Positions 8,417 through 18,379 are shown, numbered from the stretch's first letter. The stretch: DNA of 64,000 nt from Psychrobacter sp. P11G3 (GCF_001435845.1 NZ_CM003596.1:2775298-2839297), one strand, 5' to 3'. Notes: generated by a model from the sequence alone, not told the origin. Translations and numbers: made by a program.

Positions 8417-9793
8417 ATGTGGAAGAATTTGGGACTGACGGGCAAGATCATTGTTGCCATGGTGCTCGGTATTGGACTGGGCCTATTTCTAAACTACTCA
8501 GGATTGAACGGCGAAGGTGGCTTTGTTAATACTTATATCACCAATGGCTTCCTTGCCATTGTTGGTAAACTATTTGTCAACTCGCTAAAAATGTTGGTCG
8601 TACCTTTGGTGCTTATCTCACTGATTTGCGGTGTATGCGGTATCGGTGATATTCGCCTACTTGGACGTATTGGTACTAAAACGTTCATTATTTATATGAT
8701 AACCACTGCACTCGCTATTGCGACTGCAATTGGTCTTGGCTCGTTATTCGGTATCGGTAAAGGCATGAATATCGGAACGGAAGCCGAGTTTGAAGCAGCG
8801 TCAGCGCCGCCTCTACTTGATGTGTTCTCTAACATTATCCCATCGAACCCCATCAGTGCAATGGCAAATGGCGATATGTTATCGATCATCTTCTTTGCTA
8901 TTTTGATCGGTGTCAGTATCTTGATGGTAGGTAAACCTGCCAAAGGCTTAGTGCAGAGCCTAGAGCTGATCAACGAAGTCATCTTAAAGATGGTCACGAT
9001 CATCATGAACCTTGCACCATATGGTGTATTTGCGCTATTGACCAAAGCAATGGCAGAGCTAGGTTTAGACTTGATTTGGTCACTACTTGGTTATGTCGCG
9101 GTATTGGTCGGTTCATTGGCCTTCCACTTCTTTGTCACTATGATGATTGTACTTAAGGTATCTTCAGGCCTGTCTATCAAGACGTTCTTGGCAAAAATGC
9201 GTGAAGTACAGATCTTTGCTTTTAGTACCTCAAGCTCGAACGCGACGATTCCTATTACCTTACGTACGGTTACCAAGCGTATGGGTGTAAACAACTCAGT
9301 TGCGTCGTTCACTGTTCCTTTTGGTGCTACCATCAATATGGATGGTACGGCCATTATGCAGGGTACTGCGACCATCTTTATTGCCAACATTTACGGCATT
9401 GATTTGGGCGTAACCGAATACTTAACCGTCATCTTGATGTCAGTACTGGCGTCTGTTGGTACGGCTGGTGTACCTGGTGTTGGTCTAATCATGCTGTCTA
9501 TGGTATTTGCTCAAGTGGGTCTACCAATCGAAGGTATCGGTCTAATCTTGGGTGTGGATCGTATCCTTGATATGTTACGTACTGCTGTAAACGTGGGTGG
9601 TGATGCTGCTGTTACTACTATCGTGGCAAAATCAGAAGGCAAAATGGATCTGGCTATTTACAATGATCCTAACGCTGGTGCAAAAGACGTATTTGATGGT
9701 CATATTGATGAAGACAATGAGCGTGAGTTCTCTGAAGTCTTTAGTGATGGCATCATGGGTAGTGAATACGATGATGTTGATCGTCGCCGCTAA
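8417..9793 (+). CDS. Dicarboxylate/amino acid:cation symporter (DAACS)
   Basis: This 458-residue inner-membrane transporter belongs to the glutamate/dicarboxylate:Na+/H+ symporter family (GltP, DctA, GltPh). Diagnostic motifs are the serine-rich hairpin SSSNATIP (about 272-279) and the cation/substrate motif NMDGTA (about 305-310), both intact. The membrane helices cover residues 10-400 and the last 45 residues form a charged cytoplasmic tail. Such proteins import glutamate, aspartate or C4-dicarboxylates by Na+ or H+ symport; which one is not decidable here. An AAAGGA ribosome binding site is eight bases before the ATG. The gene is monocistronic, with its own terminator 35 bp downstream. Confidence 0.92.
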   Translation: MWKNLGLTGKIIVAMVLGIGLGLFLNYSGLNGEGGFVNTYITNGFLAIVGKLFVNSLKMLVVPLVLISLICGVCGIGDIRLLGRIGTKTFIIYMITTALAIATAIGLGSLFGIGKGMNIGTEAEFEAASAPPLLDVFSNIIPSNPISAMANGDMLSIIFFAILIGVSILMVGKPAKGLVQSLELINEVILKMVTIIMNLAPYGVFALLTKAMAELGLDLIWSLLGYVAVLVGSLAFHFFVTMMIVLKVSSGLSIKTFLAKMREVQIFAFSTSSSNATIPITLRTVTKRMGVNNSVASFTVPFGATINMDGTAIMQGTATIFIANIYGIDLGVTEYLTVILMSVLASVGTAGVPGVGLIMLSMVFAQVGLPIEGIGLILGVDRILDMLRTAVNVGGDAAVTTIVAKSEGKMDLAIYNDPNAGAKDVFDGHIDEDNEREFSEVFSDGIMGSEYDDVDRRR

Positions 9794-9826
9794 CCCACTC
9801 CTGCTAGATAGAAGTGTATAAAATAA

Positions 9827-9859
9827 AAAACCTCAGTCAAATTGGCTGAGGTTTTTTTA
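9827..9859 (+). terminator. Rho-independent terminator after the DAACS gene
   Basis: The stem AACCTCAGTC/GGCTGAGGTT is followed by TTTTTTT. It begins about 35 bp past the symporter stop. An A-run on its left side may let it also serve the convergent TSUP gene. Confidence 0.92.
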
Positions 9860-9911
9860 TGATTAATAATCAGTAAATAATAATGATTGATACGGTTCTA
9901 TCAACAACTAA

Positions 9912-10667
9912 TTAGCCAAACACATATTTGGTCAACATCGCCAGACAGACCAGTACAATTACTGGACGAATTAATTTACTACCGCCTTTAACCACCATAT
10001 GTGAGCCAAAATAGGCACCGATGGTTTGTCCAACCATCATCGCTAGCCCCACTTTCCACAGTACGTTACCACCCAAAATAAAGAAGATTAACGAGCCAAT
10101 ATTGGTCGATAAATTCAATACTTTAGCCGCGCCTGTTGCTTCGATAATTTGACGACCACGCAATGCCACATTGCCAAGCGCAAAAAACATACCCGTACCT
10201 GGACCGATATAACCATCATAAAAACCGATCAACGGTGCCACGACTTTTTGCCATTTGCCCTCTGAGATGCGCGGTGCAGCCTCTACCTCACCCAACCTAG
10301 GGGCAAATAATGTATAGATACCGATAGCCGCGATTAAAAACGGAATGACCTTTTCAAGCAAGTCAGGTGGTGACATCTGTACAGCAATGGTGCCGATAAC
10401 GGAACCAATAAAAGCGGCGATGATAGCTACTTTGATACGTTGCGGTTTGACGACTCCTTTCCTAATCATAGTAATAGACGCCGCTAGTGCGCCTGATGCC
10501 GCTTGCAGTTTATTGGTACCGAGCGTTAATACTGGTGGGATGTTGGCCAGTAACATGGCAGGGATGGTCAACAACCCGCCACCGCCAGCGATAGCATCAA
10601 TAAATCCTGCTAATGCGGCCACCGCAGTAAGCATTAAAATAATCTCTAACGAGAAAGTTAAGTCCAT
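9912..10667 (-). CDS. TSUP family membrane permease (YfcA-like)
   Basis: The protein of about 251 residues has eight predicted membrane segments and a glycine-rich motif DAIAGGGGLLTIPAML near the N-terminus, with GPGTGMFFALG in the second half. This is the classical pattern of the YfcA branch of TauE/SafE permeases. Length matches the family. The frame can be extended to a TTG at 10682, but ATG at 10667, preceded by CAGGTCAG, gives the usual N-terminus. Substrate is unknown; relatives export sulfite, sulfoacetate or related anions. It is convergent with the symporter gene and divergent from nhaA. Confidence 0.88.
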   Translation of the reverse strand: MDLTFSLEIILMLTAVAALAGFIDAIAGGGGLLTIPAMLLANIPPVLTLGTNKLQAASGALAASITMIRKGVVKPQRIKVAIIAAFIGSVIGTIAVQMSPPDLLEKVIPFLIAAIGIYTLFAPRLGEVEAAPRISEGKWQKVVAPLIGFYDGYIGPGTGMFFALGNVALRGRQIIEATGAAKVLNLSTNIGSLIFFILGGNVLWKVGLAMMVGQTIGAYFGSHMVVKGGSKLIRPVIVLVCLAMLTKYVFG

Positions 10668-11131
10668 GACACTGACCTGCAAAATATGATAAGAAGAGAA
10701 AAGGAGTTCTGAGATAAGGCTAAAATATCGTTATCGATAAGCTGACAGCTTACCAGTGCTAGCAAAAGAAATAATGACACATCGCACAGCGCTGCTCATT
10801 ATAAAGATAAAACCGTAAAAAAAGCCAAAAACGTAACAAAGTCTGCTAAATTTGTCTAATAACATTCCGAATATACTCAACCGAATAGCGACTTATTAAA
10901 AAGATGTAACGACTTACAACTATTGTGCTCGTCAAATCCTCTTTATAATATTGCTATTATGAATATAAAAAAGTAGACCGTTGGCACTGGCTCAACGTAT
11001 TTTGTTGTCTATATTGATAAGAGTATGAGAAACTGTTTCTGTCTATTTGCTACCTCAAAATTATAGGTAGCGCAGACATTGATGGATATTTGAGGTTATT
11101 TAGTAAATTGTATTTAGCGAATGAGGATGAT
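10668..11131. other. Divergent spacer between the TSUP gene and nhaA
   Basis: No gene is seen in these 464 bases. A plausible sigma70 promoter for nhaA is TTGTGC (10923) and TATAAT (10944), although the 15-base spacing is short. A small palindrome TATCG-TTAT-CGATA lies at 10726-10739. The long leader before nhaA would leave room for Na+- or pH-dependent control, which is inference. Confidence 0.4.
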
Positions 11132-12334
11132 ATGGCAATACGAAGGATTAAAGCATTTTTTGAATTTGAGGCAGCAGGCGGTATCGTCTTAGCATTGGCT
11201 GCCATTGCTGCAATGATCATTGCCAACTCCCCTCTTAATGTTTGGTATGAAGGTTTTATTCATGCACCAGTCGCCATTCAGATTGGTGAGTTTGCGATTG
11301 CCAAAGACGCTCATCACTGGATTAACGATGGTCTGATGGCGGTTTTCTTTTTCTTGGTTGGATTAGAGCTTAAGCGTGAAGTACTCATCGGTGAGCTGTC
11401 CAATCTCAAACAGATAATACTACCAGCAGGTGCCGCATTGGGCGGTATGATTATGCCAGCGATTGTCTATCTGCTCTTTAACTACAATGAGCCTGAGTTT
11501 TGGAAAGGTTGGGCCATTCCTGCTGCGACAGATATTGCCTTTGCACTTGGTATTTTGAGTCTCTTAGGTAATCGTGTACCCAACTCTTTAAAGGTATTTT
11601 TAGTCTCTATTGCTATCTTTGATGACATTGGTGCGATTCTGATTATCGCTTTGTTTTACACCAGTGAGTTGTCATTAGAGTCATTGGCAGTAGCTGGTTT
11701 ATGTTTGCCGTTCTTGTATGTTCTTAATCGCCGTAACGTCACCAACATCACGCCGTATCTACTCATCGGTCTGATCATGTGGATTGCTGTACTCAAATCT
11801 GGTATCCATGCAACATTGGCAGGGGTGGTATTAGCACTATTTATCCCGATGTTCGATCGTACTGATCCTGAGCACTCTCCGCTTGAAGAGCTAGAGCATG
11901 ATCTGCACAATACTGTTGCCTTTGGTATTTTGCCAATCTTTGCTTTTGCCAACTCGGGTATCTCGCTCGAAGGCGCAGGTTTTGCTGAGTTATTCCACTC
12001 AGTACCGCTAGGTATTGCTGCTGGTTTGTTTATCGGTAAGCAATTAGGCGTCATGATTATGTGCTGGTTAATCTTTAAACTTGGTATCTCAACCATGCCA
12101 AAAGGTATGGACTATAAGCAAATCTACGGCGCAGCTCTATTATGCGGTGTTGGTTTTACCATGAGTTTGTTCATTGGTGGCTTGGCGTTCGCTGGCGACA
12201 CCACTATGTTTGATGAGCGCTTGGGTATTATTATGGGTTCAATCGTCTCTGGTATCGCAGGTTACATCATGCTAAAAATGAGCTTAAAAGACAATGCTAG
12301 TGGTACATCGGTCGATTTGACTCGCCCGCATTAA
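11132..12334 (+). CDS. nhaA: Na+/H+ antiporter NhaA
   Basis: NhaA exports Na+ or Li+ in exchange for two protons and is central to salt and alkaline tolerance, which suits a marine or psychrotolerant bacterium. The roughly 400-residue protein has twelve predicted membrane helices, the conserved [11 protein letters not shown] start, and the [10 protein letters not shown] helix carrying the Asp pair (here 164-165, equivalent to Asp163/164 of E. coli). [10 protein letters not shown] near the C-terminus is also typical. ATG at 11132 is preferred over the upstream TTG at 11090 because GAGG at 11123-11126 fits it and the resulting N-terminus matches the family. Confidence 0.96.
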   Translation: MAIRRIKAFFEFEAAGGIVLALAAIAAMIIANSPLNVWYEGFIHAPVAIQIGEFAIAKDAHHWINDGLMAVFFFLVGLELKREVLIGELSNLKQIILPAGAALGGMIMPAIVYLLFNYNEPEFWKGWAIPAATDIAFALGILSLLGNRVPNSLKVFLVSIAIFDDIGAILIIALFYTSELSLESLAVAGLCLPFLYVLNRRNVTNITPYLLIGLIMWIAVLKSGIHATLAGVVLALFIPMFDRTDPEHSPLEELEHDLHNTVAFGILPIFAFANSGISLEGAGFAELFHSVPLGIAAGLFIGKQLGVMIMCWLIFKLGISTMPKGMDYKQIYGAALLCGVGFTMSLFIGGLAFAGDTTMFDERLGIIMGSIVSGIAGYIMLKMSLKDNASGTSVDLTRPH

Positions 12335-12534
12335 TGAAACGTAGAATAGCTTATAGTGGTACTGATTAATATTGATGCCATTTATAAGCTGCTCTATTTT
12401 ATTTATATATGCGTTATCGTGATGTTTAGAAATAATTTAGCAATCAATGACAAGACTATATAACGTGATTGATTGCTAGCATCATTTATTTGTGTTCATA
12501 GTTATTATCGTTATCACAGCTACCGGAGCTAATC

Positions 12535-13137
12535 ATGTACCGACCTATACACCGCGTTGTACGTCAACTGGCATTAGGGTTATCTGTGTTCGGTAGTATC
12601 TATCTGCTAGCAGGCTGTGCAACACTCTCCAAGCAAGAATGTCTCGTCGGTGACTGGCAAGCTATCGGCTATAACGATGGCGTGACAGGTTACCATTCAG
12701 ATCGATTAGCCTCTCATACAAAAGCCTGTGCCAAAGCTAGCGTCGCCCCTGACTACCAAGCATGGGAGCGCGGTCGTAAACTTGGTCTGCAACAATACTG
12801 CACCATTAATAATGCCTATAACATTGGCAGACGTGGTCGTCAGTTGAACAATGTTTGCCCAATCACTATGGCCAACACATTGCAAGTGGCTAATCGAAAA
12901 GGGCTAGATTATTACGCCTTAGACAGTCAGTTAGATAAAGACAGTCGCCTCCTAGATACTTACCAATCAGAATTCAATAAGTTAGAAAATGGTGACATGC
13001 TAGACTTTTCTAATGAAAAAGAAGCCCGTGCACGGCTGTTATCTCTATCTGATGAGATTCGTGATATCAAACGCCGTATCCGAACAACACAACAGCAATT
13101 AGATTCATTGAACCAATCCAGTAATTTTTACGAATAA
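12535..13137 (+). CDS. DUF2799 lipoprotein
   Basis: The 200-residue protein has a hydrophobic N-terminal segment ending in the lipobox LLAGC, so Cys28 should be lipidated and the protein anchored in the envelope. The mature part matches DUF2799: a Cys-containing repeat-like pattern with DWQAIGYNDGVTG, AWERGRKLGL and YNIGRRG, where short G-x-x-D-G units recur. The last 70 residues form a charged helix, probably a coiled coil. Function of the family is unknown. A GGAG sequence precedes the ATG. It stands between nhaA and the MpaB-type gene, each with its own spacer. Confidence 0.85.
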   Translation: MYRPIHRVVRQLALGLSVFGSIYLLAGCATLSKQECLVGDWQAIGYNDGVTGYHSDRLASHTKACAKASVAPDYQAWERGRKLGLQQYCTINNAYNIGRRGRQLNNVCPITMANTLQVANRKGLDYYALDSQLDKDSRLLDTYQSEFNKLENGDMLDFSNEKEARARLLSLSDEIRDIKRRIRTTQQQLDSLNQSSNFYE

Positions 13138-13202
13138 CTGGGGTGCGAAGCTAACGCAATGCAGGTTTTACGCTCTAACTCTGAAAATGGTACTTGATAA
13201 CT

Positions 13203-14576
13203 ATGGATAAGAAAATCATCAATACGGTAAGTACTCCAACTGACAAACCTGACTTTCAATCATCGAACGCTTATCAGCGTCATGGACGTACCACTGCTAT
13301 TAATGACCATAGTGATTTGCAGGTTCTAAAACGCATTAAACGCTATTTATTACCAAAAGACTTTACGATCTCGCCTGCTCTACTAAATGAGATAGTGGCA
13401 GGTTATGATATTGGCGATCCACTCGCAGACGCGTTAGCCGCTCAGAACATAAAATTTGCAAAGCCCTTACAGCATACTATTCTTGGCGATAGTTCAAATA
13501 ATAATTCTGCAAGCAATTACCTTGTAAACAATGACCTTGCAACCAATCCATCATTTAGCGCGCTCACTGAACAATTTAGCAGCCATCCTGACTGGTTCGA
13601 CCCAAAGCTTGCTCAAATAGGCGCGGTTGCCTATCGGCGCTATCCATTGATGCTCATTTGGCTACTGCGTAATGTTGCTCTGATGGCTGGCTATAGCATT
13701 CCTGCCTTATCACTGCCACTCATTCAGACAGGTGCACTGATGCACGATGCGCTACCTCGATTGATGCGTACTTATGCTTATATCTTGGCTGTGTCTGAAC
13801 ACCCCTCATCTAATATGAGCGCAGACAATCAAAACAAACCTATCAAGCAAGTATTGGCCATTGGTTCTGAGGGCTGGCGACAATCGATCCAAGTACGTCA
13901 GATACATACCTTGGTACGGCAAAACTTACTCAAATGGAAAGGCAATGCTGCTACAGGCGTGATACCAAATGCCGAGCAACATCATAACCTTGACGGCAGT
14001 TGGAATACTGACTATTGGGGCATCCCTATCAATCAAACCGATATGATTGCCACCCACTTACAGTTCTCGTTACTGATTATGCGCGGTCTACGATTGTTGG
14101 GCGCACGTATTAGCACAGAAGAAGCCGAAGGTATCTTGCATCTCTGGAATCTTGCCAGTTATTGGATGGGGGTTGATCTAGATCGTTTACCAAAAGATGA
14201 GGCCGCGTGTTGGGAATGGCTCTATACCTATCTATCGATACAGCAGCTAGACTTTAAGATGGGTCAACCATTGGCAAAAGCATTGCATGATTTGCCGCGC
14301 CAGTTGATGGGTAAAGACAATCGCCGTGGACGTTTTGTTGAAATGGTTAACGCCAGTGTCACCCGCACCTTAGTTGGTGATGATATAGGCGATGGTCTGG
14401 ACTTACCAAAATCAAAGATACGCTTTGGCGTGTTATCTTCAGTGCCGATTCTTTTTGCGCTCGATACTGCACGGCAGCATAATGCATCCGTTGCTCATAA
14501 GCTAGAAGCATTCCGTGCCAAGCGCCAAGACAATATGAACTGGTGGCTTAAGAAGAACGATGATTATTATAAGTAG
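13203..14576 (+). CDS. Oxygenase MpaB family protein (DUF2236)
   Basis: The roughly 457-residue protein contains the DUF2236 core with the haem-associated motif VRQIHTLVR (about 229-237) and a second His-containing helix IATHLQFS, as in the rubber oxygenase Lcp and the fungal MpaB oxygenases. The family binds b-type haem and oxidatively cleaves or modifies hydrophobic substrates; the actual substrate here is unknown. A hydrophobic segment around residues 150-180 suggests membrane contact. The ATG at 13203 is chosen over a TTG at 13194; neither has a good ribosome binding site. The stop codon lies inside a 17-bp direct repeat that flanks the palindromic element immediately downstream. Confidence 0.82.
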   Translation: MDKKIINTVSTPTDKPDFQSSNAYQRHGRTTAINDHSDLQVLKRIKRYLLPKDFTISPALLNEIVAGYDIGDPLADALAAQNIKFAKPLQHTILGDSSNNNSASNYLVNNDLATNPSFSALTEQFSSHPDWFDPKLAQIGAVAYRRYPLMLIWLLRNVALMAGYSIPALSLPLIQTGALMHDALPRLMRTYAYILAVSEHPSSNMSADNQNKPIKQVLAIGSEGWRQSIQVRQIHTLVRQNLLKWKGNAATGVIPNAEQHHNLDGSWNTDYWGIPINQTDMIATHLQFSLLIMRGLRLLGARISTEEAEGILHLWNLASYWMGVDLDRLPKDEAACWEWLYTYLSIQQLDFKMGQPLAKALHDLPRQLMGKDNRRGRFVEMVNASVTRTLVGDDIGDGLDLPKSKIRFGVLSSVPILFALDTARQHNASVAHKLEAFRAKRQDNMNWWLKKNDDYYK

Positions 14577-14703
14577 ATGACCATAGGCATTCCACTATAA
14601 AAGCATTACTGCGTTAACCTCGTTTGAAGTATCACATATGCATCTACACTCGGTTGCCTTGTACTACTTTTAAATTGCATCGACTATATTATAAGTAGAT
14701 GAC
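14565..14703 (-). repeat. Palindromic intergenic repeat, copy 1, with 17-bp flanking direct repeats
   Basis: The element core (14582-14688) has inverted ends: ATAGGCATTCCACTATAAAAG on the left pairs with the complement of the right end, which reads TATAGTCGATGCAATTTAAAAG. On the minus strand it is clearly homologous to 22362-22474, sharing ACAAGGCAAC, GAGTG-AGATG, GTGATAC and CGAGGTTAAC blocks in order. A perfect 17-base direct repeat, TATTATAAGTAGATGAC, stands on both sides (14565-14581 and 14687-14703); the left one includes the stop codon of the upstream gene. Confidence 0.8.
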
Positions 14704-14708
14704 ATTTA

Positions 14709-15443
14709 TCAGCGTTTGTTTTCTACGCGGTAATACCATTCGAGCTGTCGATCAAACCCTGTTTCTAATAGGTTAGCAATTACCCGTCCTGTTAGTCCCC
14801 ACACTGTCTCGCCATCGACCTGCCAGCTCGGCGTCAGTATGGTAGCCATTTGCTCTTGCATCTTATACTCAATTTCATACTCTACTGTTGGTTGAGTGAC
14901 TAACGACTCTAAATCTGCCCAAAAGATACGTGATATCTCTCCCGCTTCAGGTACGAGTACCAGACCTGGGGCGATAAGCGCGACGATTGGACGTACGCTC
15001 ATACCACTTTTTGAAGTTTGGATAGGTAGCTGACCAAGCAACTGGACTTTATTGGGCGGTAGCGCTGTTTCTTCACAGGCTTCACGCAATGCGGTAACGA
15101 CATTATTGCCATCGCCTCGATCATGTTTACCACCCACACAAGACACTTCACCCGCATGACTGTTCATGTGGGCGGCGCGGCGTGTTAGTAGTAGTTTAGG
15201 CCTGCGCTCATGAGTAATCGCAACCAATATTGATGCATCAGCAATGGGTGTCTGATATAAGCTGTCTAAAATACGCGTACTTTGTGAGGTGTTGCCACTC
15301 TCGTACATCGCTGGACTCGTCAGCGCGTTCAATGTCTCGTGCTGCACTCGCTCGGCCAGTTTTCTGAGTGTGGGATGACGAATAAAACTTGGGACAGCGA
15401 CGCTAAACTTGTTAAAGAAATCAATATTTTCGGGTATGGTCAT
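14709..15443 (-). CDS. Nudix hydrolase, CoA pyrophosphatase (NudL/NUDT8-like)
   Basis: This protein of about 244 residues has a Nudix box of the CoA-pyrophosphatase type: GGKHDRGDGNNVVTALREAC followed by EETAL, with the longer Gly-to-Glu spacing of NudL proteins and the REACEE metal-binding core intact. Such enzymes cut coenzyme A or acyl-CoA to 3',5'-ADP and phosphopantetheine, or other NDP derivatives, with Mg2+. It is longer than E. coli NudL (about 190) because of an extra 70-residue N-terminal region. ATG at 15443 with AGGA seven bases upstream is preferred over TTG at 15449. Confidence 0.85.
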   Translation of the reverse strand: MTIPENIDFFNKFSVAVPSFIRHPTLRKLAERVQHETLNALTSPAMYESGNTSQSTRILDSLYQTPIADASILVAITHERRPKLLLTRRAAHMNSHAGEVSCVGGKHDRGDGNNVVTALREACEETALPPNKVQLLGQLPIQTSKSGMSVRPIVALIAPGLVLVPEAGEISRIFWADLESLVTQPTVEYEIEYKMQEQMATILTPSWQVDGETVWGLTGRVIANLLETGFDRQLEWYYRVENKR

Positions 15444-16062
15444 TATCAAATCCTATGAGTGGTCATCTTCATATTATTCATGAAAATACCTGTGCCAGCA
15501 TACCAGTATAACCTGTTGCTAGTATGGCAGCCTTTCTTATTAGTCCGATTATTGCTTTAGTAGATGCATCTCATATTGTTGTTGTTTCAGGCAAAATGCG
15601 ATTCATTAACGTATCGGCTGATTGCTATACATATATCGGGTTACTATGATAAATATAAAATTGCTTGCCGCTTATGTATAGGCTTTGTTATGTAGACTGA
15701 GTCTCTATCAAAGTGAATATTTCAACAAAATGACTGTTTTTTGCTGTGTCTTCACACCTTTATAAATCACTAAATGCCTTATCTCGTCTTTCTTAGACGG
15801 TGATAACTTTATTGAATAAGACTTTCCCAATATCCTTTTTTCTTGATATTCGTTCATGGTAATAAGTCTCATAACCGTATTTTTGAATTACTAAACATTA
15901 ACCGAGTAATATTTCAAAAAATGTATCTGAGTATTATGATAGTCGTTAGCAAGGCTATGAGGCAGACATTCTAAAATAGCATTATAAAAATATCGATGCC
16001 AGCGTCATAGGTTTGCTGTAATAAAAATAGATGACACCTCAAAAGAACGAAGGATACAGATT
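15444..16062. other. Long AT-rich divergent spacer
   Basis: These 619 bases between nudL-like and SDR genes hold no convincing gene on either strand, no strong hairpin and no repeat that recurs in the window. An AAGAACGAAGGAT ribosome binding site precedes the SDR start. Promoters for both neighbours must lie here. Confidence 0.45.
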
Positions 16063-16878
16063 ATGACAGACCAAATCGACAACATGATGCCACCTGCTGA
16101 ATACATCAATGATAATTATAAAGGCTCAGGAAAACTGGCTGATAAGCGCGTTTTAATCACTGGCGGAGACAGTGGTATCGGTCGCGCAGTGTCTTTTCAT
16201 ATGGCACGCGAAGGTGCCAAAGTTGCCATCCTTTATCACTCTGATGAAGAAAGCGCGAATGAGACACGTGAAGGTATTGAAGCAGAAGGCGCAGACGCGT
16301 TGGTATTGCAGGGTGATACGGCAGATAGCAGTAGTTGCAAAGAGGCAGTAGAAGCCGTCGTGGCAAAATGGGGCGGCATTGATGTACTAGTCAACAATGC
16401 TGGTATGCAAAAGCCGTATCATGATTTGTCTGAGGTCAGTGATGAAGACTGGCAACAGCATTTCGATGTCAATATGGCAGGGATGTTTTATGCAACCCGC
16501 GCCGCCCTTGAACATATGAAAGAAGGTGATAGCATCATCAATACCACCTCAGTGAATGCGTATGTCGGCAATGATGTATTGGTGCCGTATACCGCTACCA
16601 AAGGCGCTATCGTCGGCTATACTCGCGCTCTATCGCAACAACTACTTAGTCGCGGTATTCGAGTCAATCAGGTGGCACCAGGCCCTGTAGTGAGCGAGAT
16701 TCAACTGGTATTTAAAGACTTTGACAAAGATATTTTAGAATCTATGTCTTCACCAATGGGGCGTATGGGTCAGCCACGTGAAATGGGTGCTGCCTATGTA
16801 TTTCTTGCTTGCCAAGACAGTAGCTTCGTGACTGGTCAGACCTTGCACATAAACGGAGGCATGATTACCAATGGCTGA
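16063..16878 (+). CDS. SDR family oxidoreductase (YghA/glucose-dehydrogenase-like)
   Basis: A classical short-chain dehydrogenase of 271 residues: nucleotide motif TGGDSGIG (33-40), NNAG (111-114), catalytic Ser163, Tyr176 and Lys180 in YTATKGA, and the C-terminal GQTLHINGG signature. The N-terminal extension with PPAEY and the TGGDSGIGRAV variant place it near the YghA/YhdF/general-stress 39 subgroup, often induced by osmotic or general stress. The substrate is unknown. Its stop overlaps the start of the next gene by eight bases, so the two are translationally coupled and probably act on related sugars or polyols. Confidence 0.92.
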   Translation: MTDQIDNMMPPAEYINDNYKGSGKLADKRVLITGGDSGIGRAVSFHMAREGAKVAILYHSDEESANETREGIEAEGADALVLQGDTADSSSCKEAVEAVVAKWGGIDVLVNNAGMQKPYHDLSEVSDEDWQQHFDVNMAGMFYATRAALEHMKEGDSIINTTSVNAYVGNDVLVPYTATKGAIVGYTRALSQQLLSRGIRVNQVAPGPVVSEIQLVFKDFDKDILESMSSPMGRMGQPREMGAAYVFLACQDSSFVTGQTLHINGGMITNG

Positions 16879-18163
16879 TATCATGGATTCTCCTGACTCC
16901 TCTGACCTGCTATCTGTCTGTTGGGCAGATAGCAGTACTCATCGCCGCTGGTTGCTTGCTGAAGGGCAACGACTGCTCGAACATTATGCCAAAGCACGCG
17001 TGCCATCAGGGTTTGCTACTTTGGGTCATGATGGGAGCATGGTAGATGACACAGCAAAGAGCATCATCACTGCGAGGATGGTGCACTGCTATGCGTTAGC
17101 GGCACTAATGGGTATACCGGGATCGGCAACACTTGCTGACCATGGCCTAGATGCGTTGCTCGATGGCCCATTACGCGACTCAGTACATGGCGGTTGGTTC
17201 AGTGATGCTTCTTCAACTCAGGAAAACCCATCACGCAAAAACGCCTATCTACATGCATTTGTCGCGCTTGCTGGCGCTTCTGCTAGCATTGCTGGTCGCC
17301 CACGTGGTTCAGAGCTCATGCAAGCTGCAATAAACGTTATCGATGAGCACTTCTGGTTAGAAAATGAACAATCGATGCTGCCCTCTTTTGCGGCTGACTG
17401 GTCTGATCCTGAAGATTATCGCGGTGCCAATTGCAACATGCATACGACCGAAGCCTGCTTAGCACTGGCAGATGCCTCGGGTGAGACGCGTTGGCTAGAC
17501 CGTGCGCTACACTTAGCCAAGCGTTTCGGCCATGATATTCCTAGTAATTACGATGGTCGCCTACCTGAACATTTTGATAGCAAGTGGAATCTGTTACCTG
17601 ACTACGATGCGAATGAACCTTCTGATGACCTGCGACCTTGGGGGCTCACACCTGGTCATTTTGCAGAATGGGCAGGACTGCTGCTGAAAGTTGAGTCTGC
17701 CTGTATTGCGCATGGTTATGACGTACCTGATTGGCTGCTACCTGATGCTACCGCATTATTTGATAGCGCTATCGAGCGCGGCTGGGCACCTGACGGTCAA
17801 TCTGGCATGGTCTATACCATCGGCTGGGATGATGAGATTTCAATACCAAACCGTCCTTACTGGGTACAGGCTGAGATGGCTAATACCGCGCTGATGCTAT
17901 CGCGCCGTACGGATGATCCACGCTTTGAACATTACTACCGTTTAGCTTGGGATTATATTGCCAGTACTTTGATTGATCTTGAGCATGGCGGTTGGCGTCA
18001 TGAGGTAGATGCAGATGGCAACTTAAGTACGGTCGTGTATCCGACGCGCGAGGATCTTTATCATGACTTTCAAGCCACTGTAACGCCATTGATTCCTACC
18101 TCTGCCTCGGTAGCTGGTGGATTACGCACACAGATGCTCGAAACAAAAACCCAATTCCTATAA
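16871..18163 (+). CDS. AGE family sugar epimerase/isomerase (YihS/mannose-isomerase-like)
   Basis: The 430-residue protein fits the alpha/alpha-barrel N-acylglucosamine 2-epimerase superfamily, including the HRRWLLAEGQRLL start, NCNMHTTEACLAL near residue 190, and the catalytic-His motif TPGHFAEWAGLLL near 257-269. A second conserved His is expected in LYHDFQAT near 395. YihS and related enzymes interconvert aldoses and ketoses such as mannose/fructose/glucose or sulfoquinovose/sulfofructose; which sugar is used here is not decidable. It overlaps the SDR gene by eight bases, with no spacer, which implies a two-gene operon ending at the hairpin 18200-18241. Confidence 0.85.
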   Translation: MADIMDSPDSSDLLSVCWADSSTHRRWLLAEGQRLLEHYAKARVPSGFATLGHDGSMVDDTAKSIITARMVHCYALAALMGIPGSATLADHGLDALLDGPLRDSVHGGWFSDASSTQENPSRKNAYLHAFVALAGASASIAGRPRGSELMQAAINVIDEHFWLENEQSMLPSFAADWSDPEDYRGANCNMHTTEACLALADASGETRWLDRALHLAKRFGHDIPSNYDGRLPEHFDSKWNLLPDYDANEPSDDLRPWGLTPGHFAEWAGLLLKVESACIAHGYDVPDWLLPDATALFDSAIERGWAPDGQSGMVYTIGWDDEISIPNRPYWVQAEMANTALMLSRRTDDPRFEHYYRLAWDYIASTLIDLEHGGWRHEVDADGNLSTVVYPTREDLYHDFQATVTPLIPTSASVAGGLRTQMLETKTQFL

Positions 18164-18199
18164 CTTAATTGTTATGTAGGATATACTCGATAAGATAAG

Positions 18200-18241
18200 A
18201 ACGCTTTGATGGCGATTGAAATACGCTGTCAGAGCGTTTTC
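18200..18241 (+). terminator. Probable terminator of the SDR/AGE operon
   Basis: AACGCTTTGA pairs with TCAGAGCGTT (one mismatch) across a loop of about 19 bases, followed by TTTT only. The stem is placed as expected, 37 bp after the AGE stop, but the loop is long and the T-run short. Confidence 0.55.
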
Positions 18242-18379
18242 ACTGTAATCATAAAAATTAAAGGATATGCTTAAAAGCATTTTCCACTATCATTGCTGTA
18301 TACAAAAGCAAACATCAGAACGGCAAAAAAACTTTTAAGATAAGTGGACACACAATATTTATTAATAAAGGTAGTTGGT

